NCBI RefSeq assembly: GCF_003697845.1
Contig: NZ_RDQE01000003.1
Span: forward strand, 1 to 64,000
Direction of reading: 5' to 3'
Length of the DNA: 64,000 nucleotides
From: Halobellus captivus
Lineage (GTDB): Archaea > Halobacteriota > Halobacteria > Halobacteriales > Haloferacaceae
Below, in pieces: positions 48,164-57,298 of the stretch. A program made the position numbers and the translations under genes. Each line of letters starts with the position of its first letter. Position 1 is the stretch's first letter. The notes under the pieces were generated by a model, which made no database searches, was not told the DNA's origin, and saw only the letters and a program-made list of their open reading frames with translations.

Positions 48164-49255
48164 TCAGGCCGGGAGGATCCGCGTCACGCCGGCCGTCTCG
48201 GCGACGACCCACGCCACGAAGACGCCGTACGTGGCGAGCAGGGCGTACGCCTCGAGGGTCGTCAAGGACAGACCCGTCCGGAGCGTCCCGAAGAGCAGGA
48301 CCGTCGCGAGCGTGAGGACGGCGAACATCGGCACGGCCGTCGAGAAGTCCACCGGAACCGCTCCGACGATGAGCACGCCGACGGGGATGACCACGAGCAG
48401 GTCGAAGGTGTTCGACCCGAGGACGTTGCCCAGGCTCGTCGCGCTGTTGTCGTCGCGGGCGGACCGAACGCTAACGAGCGTGTCGGGGAGGCTCGTCGCC
48501 GCCGCGATGATCGTCATTCCGGCGAGGAACTCGGGGATCCCGAACGTGTGTCCGAGCGACTCGATGGCCGACACCATCGCCTCGACGCTCACGAGGATGA
48601 GGAGGAGACCGGCGGCCAGCTTCCCCCACTCGCGGAGCGGGGCGGCGTCCGCCCCCCCGGACTCGGCCTCGTAGTCGCCCGTGTCCTGCCACTGGATGAA
48701 CAGGTAGAGCCCGTAGACGAAGAGCGGGACCACCGCGAGCGGACGGGTTATCGACCCGGTCAGGCTGCCTCCGCCCGTCCCGCCCGTCCCGACGGCCACC
48801 GGCTCGTAGATGACCGCGAGCGCGAAGGTGATGACGAGCACGGAGACCGCGAGCATGTAGAACTGCGCCTCCTTGTACACGATCGTCCGACTCGAGTCGA
48901 GGTCGTCCGCGGTCGCGAGCGCCGAGAGCGCGGGGACGACGAGAACGTTGAAGATCGCGGAGCCGACGATCGCCCCGACACCCATGTCGAAGACGCCGGC
49001 GAGCGCGGTGACGACCACGCTCGCGAACTCGGGGAAGCTCGATCCGACCGCGACGACGACCGTTCCCTGGACGACCGGCGGCAGGCCGTAGTGCGTCGAG
49101 AGCCCCTCCGCGGCCTCCTCGAGCCACCCGCTGCCGAGCCAGATCAGCCCGCTCGCGGCGACGACCACGAGGACGTTCACGGCCGTGGTGTCGGGAAGGG
49201 CGCCTCCGAGGGCCATCGCTTGGTCGAGGATCGACGAGTGCGCCGATGAAACCAC
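48164..49255 (-). CDS. sodium/calcium antiporter (CaCA)
   Basis: 363 residues, ten membrane helices in two inverted halves. Each half has the cation-binding motif: VAVGSSFPEFASVV with GSAIFNVLVV, and IIAAATSLPDTLVSV with NVLGSNTFDLLVV. It exchanges Na+ for Ca2+ (or other cations) across the cell membrane. The start may be 13 codons later (MALGGALPD); I keep the first Met. Confidence 0.9.
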   Translation of the reverse strand: MVSSAHSSILDQAMALGGALPDTTAVNVLVVVAASGLIWLGSGWLEEAAEGLSTHYGLPPVVQGTVVVAVGSSFPEFASVVVTALAGVFDMGVGAIVGSAIFNVLVVPALSALATADDLDSSRTIVYKEAQFYMLAVSVLVITFALAVIYEPVAVGTGGTGGGSLTGSITRPLAVVPLFVYGLYLFIQWQDTGDYEAESGGADAAPLREWGKLAAGLLLILVSVEAMVSAIESLGHTFGIPEFLAGMTIIAAATSLPDTLVSVRSARDDNSATSLGNVLGSNTFDLLVVIPVGVLIVGAVPVDFSTAVPMFAVLTLATVLLFGTLRTGLSLTTLEAYALLATYGVFVAWVVAETAGVTRILPA

Positions 49256-49370
49256 CGGTGTCGTCCGTCCGGTCGTCCCGTCGATGTCAGCCGTCCAGTC
49301 ACCCGATCGTCAGGTCGAGGCGCTCGCCGTCCCCGAGGGACTTTTGTCGATCGGAGCGAGAGGGAACCGC

Positions 49371-52300
49371 ATGGCAACACACTCTGGCGGGTCGGACCCC
49401 GACCCGCGGGACGGGGGGAATTTCGAGTACACCGGCGGGGAGGTCGAACGCCCCGACCTCGTCGACGCGCTCGACCGGCGCGTCGAGGGGGACGTGCGGT
49501 TCGACGACTACTCGCGCCGACTGTACGCGACCGACGCCTCCGCCTACGAGGTGACGCCGATCGGCGTCGTCCTCCCGGAGTCGACCGCGGACGTGGCCGC
49601 GGTCCACGAGTACTGCTTCGAGGAGGGCATACCGGTGTTGCCGCGCGGCGGCGGCACCTCGCTCGCCGGCCAGACCGTGAACGAGGCGGTCGTTCTCGAC
49701 TTCTCCAAGGCGATGGACTCCGTCCTCGACGCCGACCCCGAGGCACGAACCGCCCGCGTTGAGGCCGGCGCGTACGTCGGCGACCTCAACGCGGCTGTCG
49801 AGCCGCACGGCCTGAAGTTCGCGCCCGACCCCGCCTGGCGCGACAAGTCCGCGGTCGGCGGCGCGATCGGCAACAACTCCACCGGTTCGCACTCGCTGAA
49901 GTACGGGAAGACCGACCACTACGTCGAGGAGCTCGAGGTCGTGCTCGCGGACGGGACCGTCACGACCTTCGGGGAGGTCGCGGTCGACGACCTCCGCGAG
50001 TCCGCCGACCCCGAGAGCGACGACCTGCTCCCGCGGATCCACGCCGAGATCGTCCGGATCATCGACGAGGAGGCCGACGCCGTCGACGACCGGTTCCCGG
50101 AGATGAAACGCAACGTCTCCGGCTACAACCTCGACCGGCTTCTCGCGGAGTACCGCGGCGAGTACGGCGAGGCGGGCGTCGTCAACCTCGGCCGGCTGAT
50201 CGCCGGCAGCGAGGGGACGCTCGCGACGGTGACCGAGGCGACCGTCTCGCTCGTCGAGATCCCCGAGACGAAGGCGGTCGCGCTTCTCACCTACGACGAC
50301 CTCCTCGACGCGATGGAGGACGTCGCACCGGTCTTAGAACACGACCCGGCTGCCGTCGAGGTGATGGACGACGTGCTGTTGGGACTCGCGGCCGACACGC
50401 CCGAGTTCGCGGAGGTCGTCGGCATGCTCCCCGACGGAACGGACTCCGTCCTCCTCGTCGAGTTCTACGCGGAGGACGACGAGGCCGGGCGACGGAAGGT
50501 CGCGGACCTCGTCACCGACCGCGTCGACGGCGCGGAGACCGTCGCCGACCCGAGCCCGGACGCCGCGGAGACGACCGCCCAACCCAGGCGGGCCCTCCAC
50601 GCCATGGAGGCACACGACGACGAGGAGCGCGCTCGCTTCTGGAAGATGCGTAAATCGGGGCTGCCGATCCTGCTGTCGCGGACCTCCGACGCCAAGCACA
50701 TCTCCTTCATCGAGGACTGTGCGATCCCGCCGGAACACCTCCCCGAGTACACCCGCGAGTTCCAGGAGATCCTCGAGGACACCGGCACGTTCGCGACGTT
50801 CTACGCGCACGCCGGTCCGGGCGTCCTCCACGTCAGGCCGCTGATCGACACGAAGCAGGTCGACGAGGTGGAGACGATGGTCGAGATCGCCGATCGCGTG
50901 ACCGACGCGGTCGTCCGCCTCGGCGGCTCCGTCTCCGGCGAACACGGGGACGGCCACGCACGGACGCAGTGGAACCGGAAGCTGTACGGCGACGACCTCT
51001 GGGAGACGTTCCGCGAGTTGAAGACCGCCTTCGATCCCGACTGGCTTCTCAACCCCGGGAACGTCTGTGGCGACTTCGACATGCGCGAGAACCTCCGGTT
51101 CGACGCCGACTACGAGTTCGACGCCGGCTTCGATCCCGCGATGCAGTGGGACGTCGACAACGGGATGCAGGGGATGGTCGAGCTCTGTCACGGCTGCGGC
51201 GGCTGTCGCGGCCCCCAGGAGACGACGGGCGGCGTGATGTGCCCGACCTTCCGTGCCGCGGAGGAGGAGATCCAGTCGACGCGGGGCCGCGCCAACATGC
51301 TTCGCGGCGCGATGAACGGGGAACTGCCCGACGACCCCACGGACGACGAGTTCGTCACCGAGGTGATGGACCTCTGTGTGGGCTGTAAGGGGTGTAAGGT
51401 GGACTGTCCGAGCGGCGTCGACATGGCGAAGCTGAAGGCCGAGGTCGAACACGCCCACCACGACGAGCACGGCGCGAGCCTGCGGACGCGGCTGCTCGGG
51501 AAGTTCGAGGACCTCGCGCCGTTGGGCTCGAGGTTCGCCCCGCTGTCGAACCTGCCCGGCAAGCTCCCCGGGGCGGGGCTCGTCCTCGAGAAGACGCTCG
51601 GAATCGCGCGCGAACGCGACCTCCCGACGTTCCGCTCGGAGAGCCTGGTCGACTGGTTCGAGGCCCGCGGCGGCGCGGGCGTCCCGCGCGAGGCGGCCGA
51701 CCGCGAGGTGCTGCTCTTCCCCGACGTGTACACCACCTACACCAACCCGGGAGCGGGCAAGGCCGCGGTTCGCGTGCTGGAGGCCGCGAACTGCCACGTG
51801 AAGGTTCCGGACGTGAAGGGGAGCGGGCGGCCGCCCCACTCGAAGGGATTGATAGACGAGTCCCGCGCGACCGCCCGCGACACCGTCGAGACGATCGCGC
51901 CCGACGTCCACGCCGGATGGGACGTGGTGGTCGTCGAGCCGACCGACGCCGTCATGCTCCAGTCCGACTACGCCGACCTGCTCGGCGGCGACGCCAGCGA
52001 CGTGCCCGACGAGGACGTCGCCGCGGTCGCCGAGGGGACCTTCGGCGTCATGGAGTACATCGACGCCCTCCGGCTCGACGACGGACTCCCCTTCGAGGCA
52101 CCCGGCGAGCGGCTCGCCTATCACGGCCACTGTCATCAGAAGGCCACGAAGAAGGACCACCACGCCGTGGGCGTGCTCCGGCGGGCCGGCTACGGCGTCG
52201 AGCCGCTCGACACCACCTGCTGTGGGATGGCCGGCTCGTTCGGGTACGAGGCCGAGCACTACTCGATGAGCAAGGCGATCGGAGAGGACCTCTTCGACCA

Positions 52301-52430
52301 GGTCGACGGGAGCGACGCTGACGCCGTCGTCGCGCCCGGCGCGTCCTGCAGCACGCAACTGAAGGAACGGGACGCCGCCGCCGAGGAGCCGCCACACCCG
52401 ATCGAGAAGCTGGCGGCGGCGCTGGCGTAG
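49371..52430 (+). CDS. FAD-binding/Fe-S oxidoreductase, D-lactate/glycolate dehydrogenase-like
   Basis: 1019 residues in one chain. FAD_binding_4 (about 40-230; PVLPRGGGTSLAGQTV, SAVGGAIGNNSTGSHSLKYG), the FAD-linked oxidase C domain (about 250-560), two [4Fe-4S] motifs (CHGCGGCRGPQETTGG at about 606, and CVGCKGCKVDCPSG at about 669) and CCG domains (HGHCHQKATKKDHHAVG; TTCCGMAGSFGYE). It oxidises a 2-hydroxy acid and passes electrons through Fe-S to a membrane carrier. Substrate not decided. Such fusions stand for separate GlcD-GlcF subunits. Start: first Met, with GACTTTTGTC 28 bases upstream. Confidence 0.93.
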   Translation: MATHSGGSDPDPRDGGNFEYTGGEVERPDLVDALDRRVEGDVRFDDYSRRLYATDASAYEVTPIGVVLPESTADVAAVHEYCFEEGIPVLPRGGGTSLAGQTVNEAVVLDFSKAMDSVLDADPEARTARVEAGAYVGDLNAAVEPHGLKFAPDPAWRDKSAVGGAIGNNSTGSHSLKYGKTDHYVEELEVVLADGTVTTFGEVAVDDLRESADPESDDLLPRIHAEIVRIIDEEADAVDDRFPEMKRNVSGYNLDRLLAEYRGEYGEAGVVNLGRLIAGSEGTLATVTEATVSLVEIPETKAVALLTYDDLLDAMEDVAPVLEHDPAAVEVMDDVLLGLAADTPEFAEVVGMLPDGTDSVLLVEFYAEDDEAGRRKVADLVTDRVDGAETVADPSPDAAETTAQPRRALHAMEAHDDEERARFWKMRKSGLPILLSRTSDAKHISFIEDCAIPPEHLPEYTREFQEILEDTGTFATFYAHAGPGVLHVRPLIDTKQVDEVETMVEIADRVTDAVVRLGGSVSGEHGDGHARTQWNRKLYGDDLWETFRELKTAFDPDWLLNPGNVCGDFDMRENLRFDADYEFDAGFDPAMQWDVDNGMQGMVELCHGCGGCRGPQETTGGVMCPTFRAAEEEIQSTRGRANMLRGAMNGELPDDPTDDEFVTEVMDLCVGCKGCKVDCPSGVDMAKLKAEVEHAHHDEHGASLRTRLLGKFEDLAPLGSRFAPLSNLPGKLPGAGLVLEKTLGIARERDLPTFRSESLVDWFEARGGAGVPREAADREVLLFPDVYTTYTNPGAGKAAVRVLEAANCHVKVPDVKGSGRPPHSKGLIDESRATARDTVETIAPDVHAGWDVVVVEPTDAVMLQSDYADLLGGDASDVPDEDVAAVAEGTFGVMEYIDALRLDDGLPFEAPGERLAYHGHCHQKATKKDHHAVGVLRRAGYGVEPLDTTCCGMAGSFGYEAEHYSMSKAIGEDLFDQVDGSDADAVVAPGASCSTQLKERDAAAEEPPHPIEKLAAALA

Positions 52431-52452
52431 TCGGAACCCGGTCGAACACGGG

Positions 52453-53481
52453 TCAGAACCCGTCCCGATCGGACGCCACGCGGTCGCGGACGCGTCCGCG
52501 ACGCCGCTCCAACAGCTCCCGTATTCCCTTTCCCGGACCGCCCTCTATCGGCCAGCCCCTCGTTCGCCACGCGGGAGGCTCCGGCGAGAACTCGGGACAC
52601 GAGCCCGAACACTCCCGGACGGTGGGGCATCGACCTTTCGCCGCACAGTGGGGAACGAGCGCCCGCCCGGCACGCCGGAGTTCGAAGTGCCGGCAGTCCG
52701 GGCGCATCGTGTCGTGATAGGAGCGCCACCCCTTGCCGTAGGCCCGCTCCGCTATCTCCAGCCGGCGGGTGACCGTCTCCGGGTCGCGACCTCCAGGATC
52801 GCCCGGTGCGAGGTCGCTCGGCAGCCAGTCAACGGCCGCGGCGGTCTCGTCGACGGCGAACCCGTCCGTCCGAGTTTCCTCGACGGCGAATCCCGTGGTC
52901 AGGATGCCCGCCTCGACCGGCATCGACCGGAGCAGTGCGGGCTCGACCCGGTCGCCGGTCGCCTCCGTCGCGAGCCACACCTCGTCCGCGAGGGCGGTCT
53001 CGACGTCGTGGGCGAGCTGGTCGGCGAGCGCGTCCGCCGCCGACCGGTCGAGATCGGGTTTGTTCTCGATGGCGACGATCCGTTCGACCCAGTCCGGATA
53101 CGGTCCGATCCGACGGATCTCGATTCGATTGCCCCGTCGCCGTTTCTCTATCAGGTCCCGTCCCGCGGCCCGGTGGACCGCCTGCCTGACGTAGCGCCAC
53201 GGATACCCCGGGTCGGGGAGCGCGTCGCGGTACCACTCCCAGCCCTCCGGCGCGTCCCGGACGACGTGGAGGAGGTCCGAGTCGAGACTCCGATCGCCGA
53301 AGGCCCGTCGCGCGGCGAACGCCTCCGGGTCGACCTCTATCACGACGGTGTCCCAGCGCCGCCGCTGCGTTCCGAGCTGTCGGGAGACTATCTCCGCTCG
53401 GGGGTCCGCTCCCGGATACCACGCCAGCTCGGCGTACCGACAGACGAGCAGCTCGTAGCCGAACTCGGAGTCCGGGATCAC
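52453..53481 (-). CDS. DUF5787-like protein, possible PD-(D/E)XK nuclease with Cys cluster
   Basis: 342 residues; conserved in haloarchaea, family number from memory. I see a possible restriction-fold core: D130 then E139-x-K141 (PDWVERIVAIENKPD), with Q155 in DQLAHDVE. The C-terminal part has C263, C279, C285, C291 and C295 and a lone C14 near the N terminus, like the four-Cys clusters of Cas4/AddB-type nucleases. A middle region (about 90-115) looks like a winged helix. Function is inference. It converges on the Fe-S enzyme gene and has no CRISPR genes near it. Confidence 0.7.
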   Translation of the reverse strand: MIPDSEFGYELLVCRYAELAWYPGADPRAEIVSRQLGTQRRRWDTVVIEVDPEAFAARRAFGDRSLDSDLLHVVRDAPEGWEWYRDALPDPGYPWRYVRQAVHRAAGRDLIEKRRRGNRIEIRRIGPYPDWVERIVAIENKPDLDRSAADALADQLAHDVETALADEVWLATEATGDRVEPALLRSMPVEAGILTTGFAVEETRTDGFAVDETAAAVDWLPSDLAPGDPGGRDPETVTRRLEIAERAYGKGWRSYHDTMRPDCRHFELRRAGRALVPHCAAKGRCPTVRECSGSCPEFSPEPPAWRTRGWPIEGGPGKGIRELLERRRGRVRDRVASDRDGF

Positions 53482-53550
53482 GGGCGTCGGCGTCGCCGCC
53501 GTGGACGACGCGTTCGTCCGGGGCGGGTCGATGCCACCGTCACCGTCGCC

Positions 53551-53997
53551 TCAGACGTAGCCGTCGTCGGCCTCCTTCTGGAGTTCGTCGAGGTACTCGT
53601 GGGCCTCCTCGAGGATCTCCCGCGGGCCGTCCTGGGTGATCGTGTTGATCGCCTGGTCGTAATCGCGCCACTGGAGGTCGCGGTGCTCCTTCGAGAGCTC
53701 CGCGCTCGCCTCGAACGAGCGGGCGATGAACAGATGGACCGTCTTGTGGATCGTCTTCCCTCCAGCCTCGAACACGTAGTCGTACTCCCGACGGAAGCCG
53801 TCGATGAGGCGGAAATCGTCGATCCCCGCCTCCTCGGACACCTCCCGTATTGCCGTCTGCTGGAGCTCCTCGTCGCCTTCGATCCCGCCTTTGGGGAACT
53901 CCCAGTCCCCCGGTCGGCTCTTCAGGAGCAAGTACTCCCGTTCGCCGCGGGTATCGCGGAAGAGGATGGCTCCGGAACTGGTCGCTTCGACCGTCAT
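53551..53997 (-). CDS. Nudix hydrolase, Ap4A-hydrolase type
   Basis: 148 residues. Nudix box FPKGGIEGDEELQQTAI followed by REVSEEAGI, preceded by GAILFRDTRGEREYLLLKS and DWEFPKGG, as in bis(5'-nucleosyl)-tetraphosphatases that split Ap4A. The IHKTVHLFIARSFEAS strand is also typical. CTCTTTACTGG about 28 bases before the start is the likely promoter box. Start at MTVEATSSG; an upstream extension is not protein-like. Confidence 0.9.
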   Translation of the reverse strand: MTVEATSSGAILFRDTRGEREYLLLKSRPGDWEFPKGGIEGDEELQQTAIREVSEEAGIDDFRLIDGFRREYDYVFEAGGKTIHKTVHLFIARSFEASAELSKEHRDLQWRDYDQAINTITQDGPREILEEAHEYLDELQKEADDGYV

Positions 53998-54178
53998 TAG
54001 CCTCAGGTAAGCAACCACCAGTAAAGAGGGTGTCGGAATTGCCGGTTCCGAGCTCCTTTCGAGCGTTCTCGACCGATCTGCACGGTTCCGTCGAAACCCT
54101 CGCTCGATGACGTGAGCGCCGTCGTCCAGTAGATGTGTTTTTACGCCTCGGGGAACCATTCACCCACGACCCCCAGCC

Positions 54179-54511
54179 ATGACCTTCGTCACGAAACTCT
54201 CCTTCGCCTCCGGCGACCGCGACGTGCTCGCCGAGACCGTCCAGGACCTCAAAGACACCCTCGAACGGAAGGGCGCGGAGTGTAAGGGCCCGCACGCCTC
54301 CCCGCCCGAGACCGTCAGCGTTCCCCAGTACAAACGCCTCCGTGCCGGCGACGAGTTCTCGCCGTGGCGGTACGACGTGTACACGCGGTCGATGGAGATC
54401 CACGGCGCGGACGACGTCGCCCGCGACGTCGTCGGCCGCGACTTCCCGGACTCGATCCACGTCGAGGTCGAGGTCGACCGGAAGAAGCCGCTCGGGCACC
54501 GCCGCGATTGA
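54179..54511 (+). CDS. uS10-family paralogue
   Basis: 110 residues. The alpha/beta fold of ribosomal protein uS10 (RDVLAETVQDLKDTLERKGA, GPHASPPETVSVPQYKRLR, EIHGADDVARDVVGRDFPD). The standard rpsJ lies beside the EF-1alpha gene in archaea; this copy stands alone, has unusual spacing and ends acidic. It is likely the haloarchaeal 'uS10/mL48 family' protein, perhaps an alternative or accessory ribosome part. A T-rich box (54134-54142) lies about 40 bases upstream. Confidence 0.82.
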   Translation: MTFVTKLSFASGDRDVLAETVQDLKDTLERKGAECKGPHASPPETVSVPQYKRLRAGDEFSPWRYDVYTRSMEIHGADDVARDVVGRDFPDSIHVEVEVDRKKPLGHRRD

Positions 54512-54581
54512 ACCGCCGTCGTTGCGCCCGGAACTCGACCTCTCCTTCCGCCGAAGGGGGCGACGCCGACCGCCACTCGAC

Positions 54582-54590
54582 CTTTTAATA
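54582..54590 (+). promoter_or_regulatory. TATA box of the M20D gene
   Basis: CTTTTAATA, about 27 bases before the ATG at 54613; leaderless spacing. Confidence 0.55.
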
Positions 54591-54612
54591 TGTCCGGCAG
54601 TCATCGGAACGC

Positions 54613-55893
54613 ATGAGCGTCCAAACCGACGACGAGTACAGCGAGTTCCGACGCGACCTCCATCGACACCCCGAGCCCGCGTGGTGTGAGTTCTACACCA
54701 CTGCCCGGATCGTCGAGGCACTCCGCGAGCGCGACCTCGACGCGCTTCACGTCGGGCCCGACGCGCTCGAGGAGGAGTCCCGACGGAACGTCCCCGACGA
54801 CGAGGAGCTCGCGAAGTGGACCGACCGCGCCCGCGAGGCCGGCGCGGACCCCGATATCCTCGCACGACTCGAGGGAGGATACACCGGCTGCGTCGCGGTC
54901 GCGGAGCGTGGCGACGGCCCGGTCGTCGGTCTCAGAGTCGACATCGACGGATTGCCGATCCTCGAGTCGGACGACGACGACCACGCGCCGGTCGCGGAGG
55001 GCTTCCGCTCGGAGAACGAGGGGTACATGCACGCCTGCGGACACGACTCGCACGCGACCATCGGCCTCGGCGTGCTCGACGCGGTCCTCGACTCCGACTT
55101 CTCGGGCACGCTCAAGGTGTTCTTCCAGCCCGGCGAGGAGAAGATCGTGGGTGGGAAGCCGATGGCCGAATCCGGTCTCCTCGACGACGTCGACTACTTC
55201 TATGCGGTCCACATCGGGCTCGACCATCCGTCGGGCGAGGTCGTGAGCGGGATCGACGGCTTCCTCGCGGTGAGACACTTCCTCGCGGAGTTCGAGGGCG
55301 AGCCGTCCCACGCGGGCGCGCGCCCCGAGAAGGGTCGGAACACGGTTCAGGCGATGGCGGCGGCGATACAGAACCTCTACTCGATCCCGCGGCACGCCGA
55401 CGGCGCGACCCGGGTAAACGCCGGGCTCGTCGGCGGCGGGACGGCGACGAACATCATTCCCGAGGAGTCCCACATCGAGGGCGAGGTCCGCGGCGAGAGC
55501 ACGGAACTCGCGGACTACATGTTCGACCACGCGGAGCGGATCCTCCACTCGGCGGCGGAGATGCACGACTGCTCGGTCGACGTGGCCACGATGGGCGGCG
55601 CGCCGAGCGCGACGAGCGACGGCGCCCTCTCGGACGTCATCGGCGAGGTCGCCCGCGACGTCGGCGGCGTGACGGGCGTCGTCGAGAGCGCGGACCTCGG
55701 CGGGAGCGAGGACGCGACCTTCATGATGGACCGCGTCCAGGAGCGCGGCGGGCTCGCCTGCTACGTCGGCGTCGGCACCGACCACCCCGGCGGCCACCAC
55801 ACCTCGACGTTCGACGTCGTCGAGAGCGACATCGGGATCGGGATCGACGTGCTCTCGGCGGCGATCCGGAAGGTCGCCGAGACGCGACCCTGA
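54613..55893 (+). CDS. M20D-type amidohydrolase
   Basis: 426 residues. Metal ligands: YMHACGHDSHATIGLG (Cys/His/Asp/His), the Glu pair in FFQPGEEKIVGG and His in VHIGLDHPSG; the dimer domain holds EGEPSHAGARPEKGRN. Family members deacylate N-acyl amino acids, indole-3-acetyl-amino acids or aminobenzoyl-glutamate. It differs from the M20 enzyme at 10882-12156. Substrate unknown. Leaderless promoter at 54582. Confidence 0.88.
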   Translation: MSVQTDDEYSEFRRDLHRHPEPAWCEFYTTARIVEALRERDLDALHVGPDALEEESRRNVPDDEELAKWTDRAREAGADPDILARLEGGYTGCVAVAERGDGPVVGLRVDIDGLPILESDDDDHAPVAEGFRSENEGYMHACGHDSHATIGLGVLDAVLDSDFSGTLKVFFQPGEEKIVGGKPMAESGLLDDVDYFYAVHIGLDHPSGEVVSGIDGFLAVRHFLAEFEGEPSHAGARPEKGRNTVQAMAAAIQNLYSIPRHADGATRVNAGLVGGGTATNIIPEESHIEGEVRGESTELADYMFDHAERILHSAAEMHDCSVDVATMGGAPSATSDGALSDVIGEVARDVGGVTGVVESADLGGSEDATFMMDRVQERGGLACYVGVGTDHPGGHHTSTFDVVESDIGIGIDVLSAAIRKVAETRP

Positions 55894-55917
55894 AGCGGGC
55901 GAGCGCGCCGACTTCGG

Positions 55918-55938
55918 CCTGCCGAGCGCGCCGGCAGG
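55918..55938. terminator. hairpin after the M20D stop
   Basis: CCTGCCG (55918-55924) pairs with CGGCAGG (55932-55938), loop AGCGCGC, 25 bases past the stop. Also in the gap before the winged-helix gene. Not proven to end transcription. Confidence 0.4.
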
Positions 55939-55987
55939 GACTTCGCCCGACGGTAGGTTTAGGCGGCCGCAGCCCGTGATCTGGGGC

Positions 55988-56266
55988 ATGGAGGCCGTCC
56001 TCTGTTACGTCCTCACCGGGACCCGAGGCGGCCCGAATCGGGTCCGAATCCTGCGGGCGATAGACGAGCGTCCGCGAAACGCCAATCAGCTTGCCGAGCG
56101 GCTCGATCTGGACTACACGACGGTCCGTCACCATCTCGACGTGTTGCGCGACCACGACGTGATCGAGCGCACCGGAGACGGGTACGGAACGGTGTACTAC
56201 CCGACCGAGGGGACCAGAAACCACTGGGAGGTCGTCGAGGAGATCGCGGACGCCTCCCCGGCGTGA
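55988..56266 (+). CDS. winged helix-turn-helix regulator (ArsR-like), paralogue B
   Basis: 92 residues, nearly a twin of the 9417-9698 protein: NRVRILRAIDERPRNANQLA, DYTTVRHHLDVL, wing GDGYGTVYYPT. No membrane-protein gene lies next to this copy. A shorter start three or four codons on is unlikely, since MEA opens both paralogues. GTTTAGGC about 29 bases upstream is a weak TATA-like box. Confidence 0.87.
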   Translation: MEAVLCYVLTGTRGGPNRVRILRAIDERPRNANQLAERLDLDYTTVRHHLDVLRDHDVIERTGDGYGTVYYPTEGTRNHWEVVEEIADASPA

Positions 56267-56330
56267 CCCGGCGGGCAGCGCACGGGACGGAGCGGGACTC
56301 GGATACGAATCAGGAGGACCGGAGACCGGA

Positions 56331-57233
56331 CTACGGCGCGGGCACGGGGGAATCGTTGTCTCCCGCGCGCTCGCGCAGTTCGGCCCGTTCCTCCTCGGTC
56401 ATCGGTTCGTAGTTCCGTGCCGCCTCCAAGATCGCGGGCAGGAGTTCGGGGTCGCCCGCGCTCGGAATGGAGGTCATGCCGTGTGACAGGGCGAACCGAA
56501 GACATTCTTCGAGTTCGGTCGCCGTGTCGTAGGGCTCGTACCACGTGTCGTAGGGCCGCTCTTCGGCCGGCAGGTCCTCGGGCCACGGCTGCTTCGCGAA
56601 GCCCTTGATACACAACGTCCCGAGCCCCTCCTCCTCGGCGAGGTCGAGGACGGACCCGTAGTCGTACTCCGGCCCGTCCTTCGCTGCCAGCGTGTAGTTG
56701 AACGGGAACATCACGGTTTCCAGTTCGTCGATGCGCTTTATCGCGGTACGGATGAGGCTCGGATCGCCGTGGCTGGTCAGCCCGATGTGGTCGATGAGGC
56801 CCTCCTCTTTCGCCTCGACGAACGCCCGTAACGCACCCGGATCGTGGTCCCCCTGTGCCATCTCCGGTGAATAGTCGCCCGTGATGGCGTCGAGTTCGTC
56901 GTATCGGGTGACCGCGTGGAACTGGTAGAGGTCGATCTCGTCGACGCCCAACCGGTCGAGCGACCTGTGGAGTTCCCCCCAGGCGCCGTAGTAGGTCCGT
57001 TCCTGTGTTTTACAGCCGAGGAAGACCTCGTCCCGGTGTTCGTTCAACTTGGGGGCGAGTTTCACCTCGGCGTCGCCGTAGGTCGGGGCGACGTCGAAGT
57101 GGTTGACGCCGGCGTCGACGGCCTCCTCGACCATCGCGTCGGCCCGCTCCTGTTCGACGTAATTCAACGCGATGGTGCCGTACGTCAGGACGCTGCTCTC
57201 GTGGCCGGTGTCGCCGAGTGGACGGGTCTCCAT
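56331..57233 (-). CDS. aldo/keto reductase
   Basis: 300 residues, (beta/alpha)8 barrel. Catalytic set: Asp and Tyr in NHFDVAPTYGDAEV, Lys in FLGCKTQERT, His in LYQFHAVTRYDE. It reduces aldehydes or ketones with NADPH. ETRPLGDTGHESSVLTYGT opens the chain as usual. Substrate unknown; no [4Fe-4S] extension. It is 63 bases upstream of the geranylgeranyl reductase stop on the other side, and converges with the winged-helix gene. Confidence 0.92.
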   Translation of the reverse strand: METRPLGDTGHESSVLTYGTIALNYVEQERADAMVEEAVDAGVNHFDVAPTYGDAEVKLAPKLNEHRDEVFLGCKTQERTYYGAWGELHRSLDRLGVDEIDLYQFHAVTRYDELDAITGDYSPEMAQGDHDPGALRAFVEAKEEGLIDHIGLTSHGDPSLIRTAIKRIDELETVMFPFNYTLAAKDGPEYDYGSVLDLAEEEGLGTLCIKGFAKQPWPEDLPAEERPYDTWYEPYDTATELEECLRFALSHGMTSIPSAGDPELLPAILEAARNYEPMTEEERAELRERAGDNDSPVPAP

Positions 57234-57298
57234 ACGGTACCAGTGGCGCGTTCCGCCTTAATCCCCAGCCACGGTCCAGACCGGCGAGGACAGCCTCC

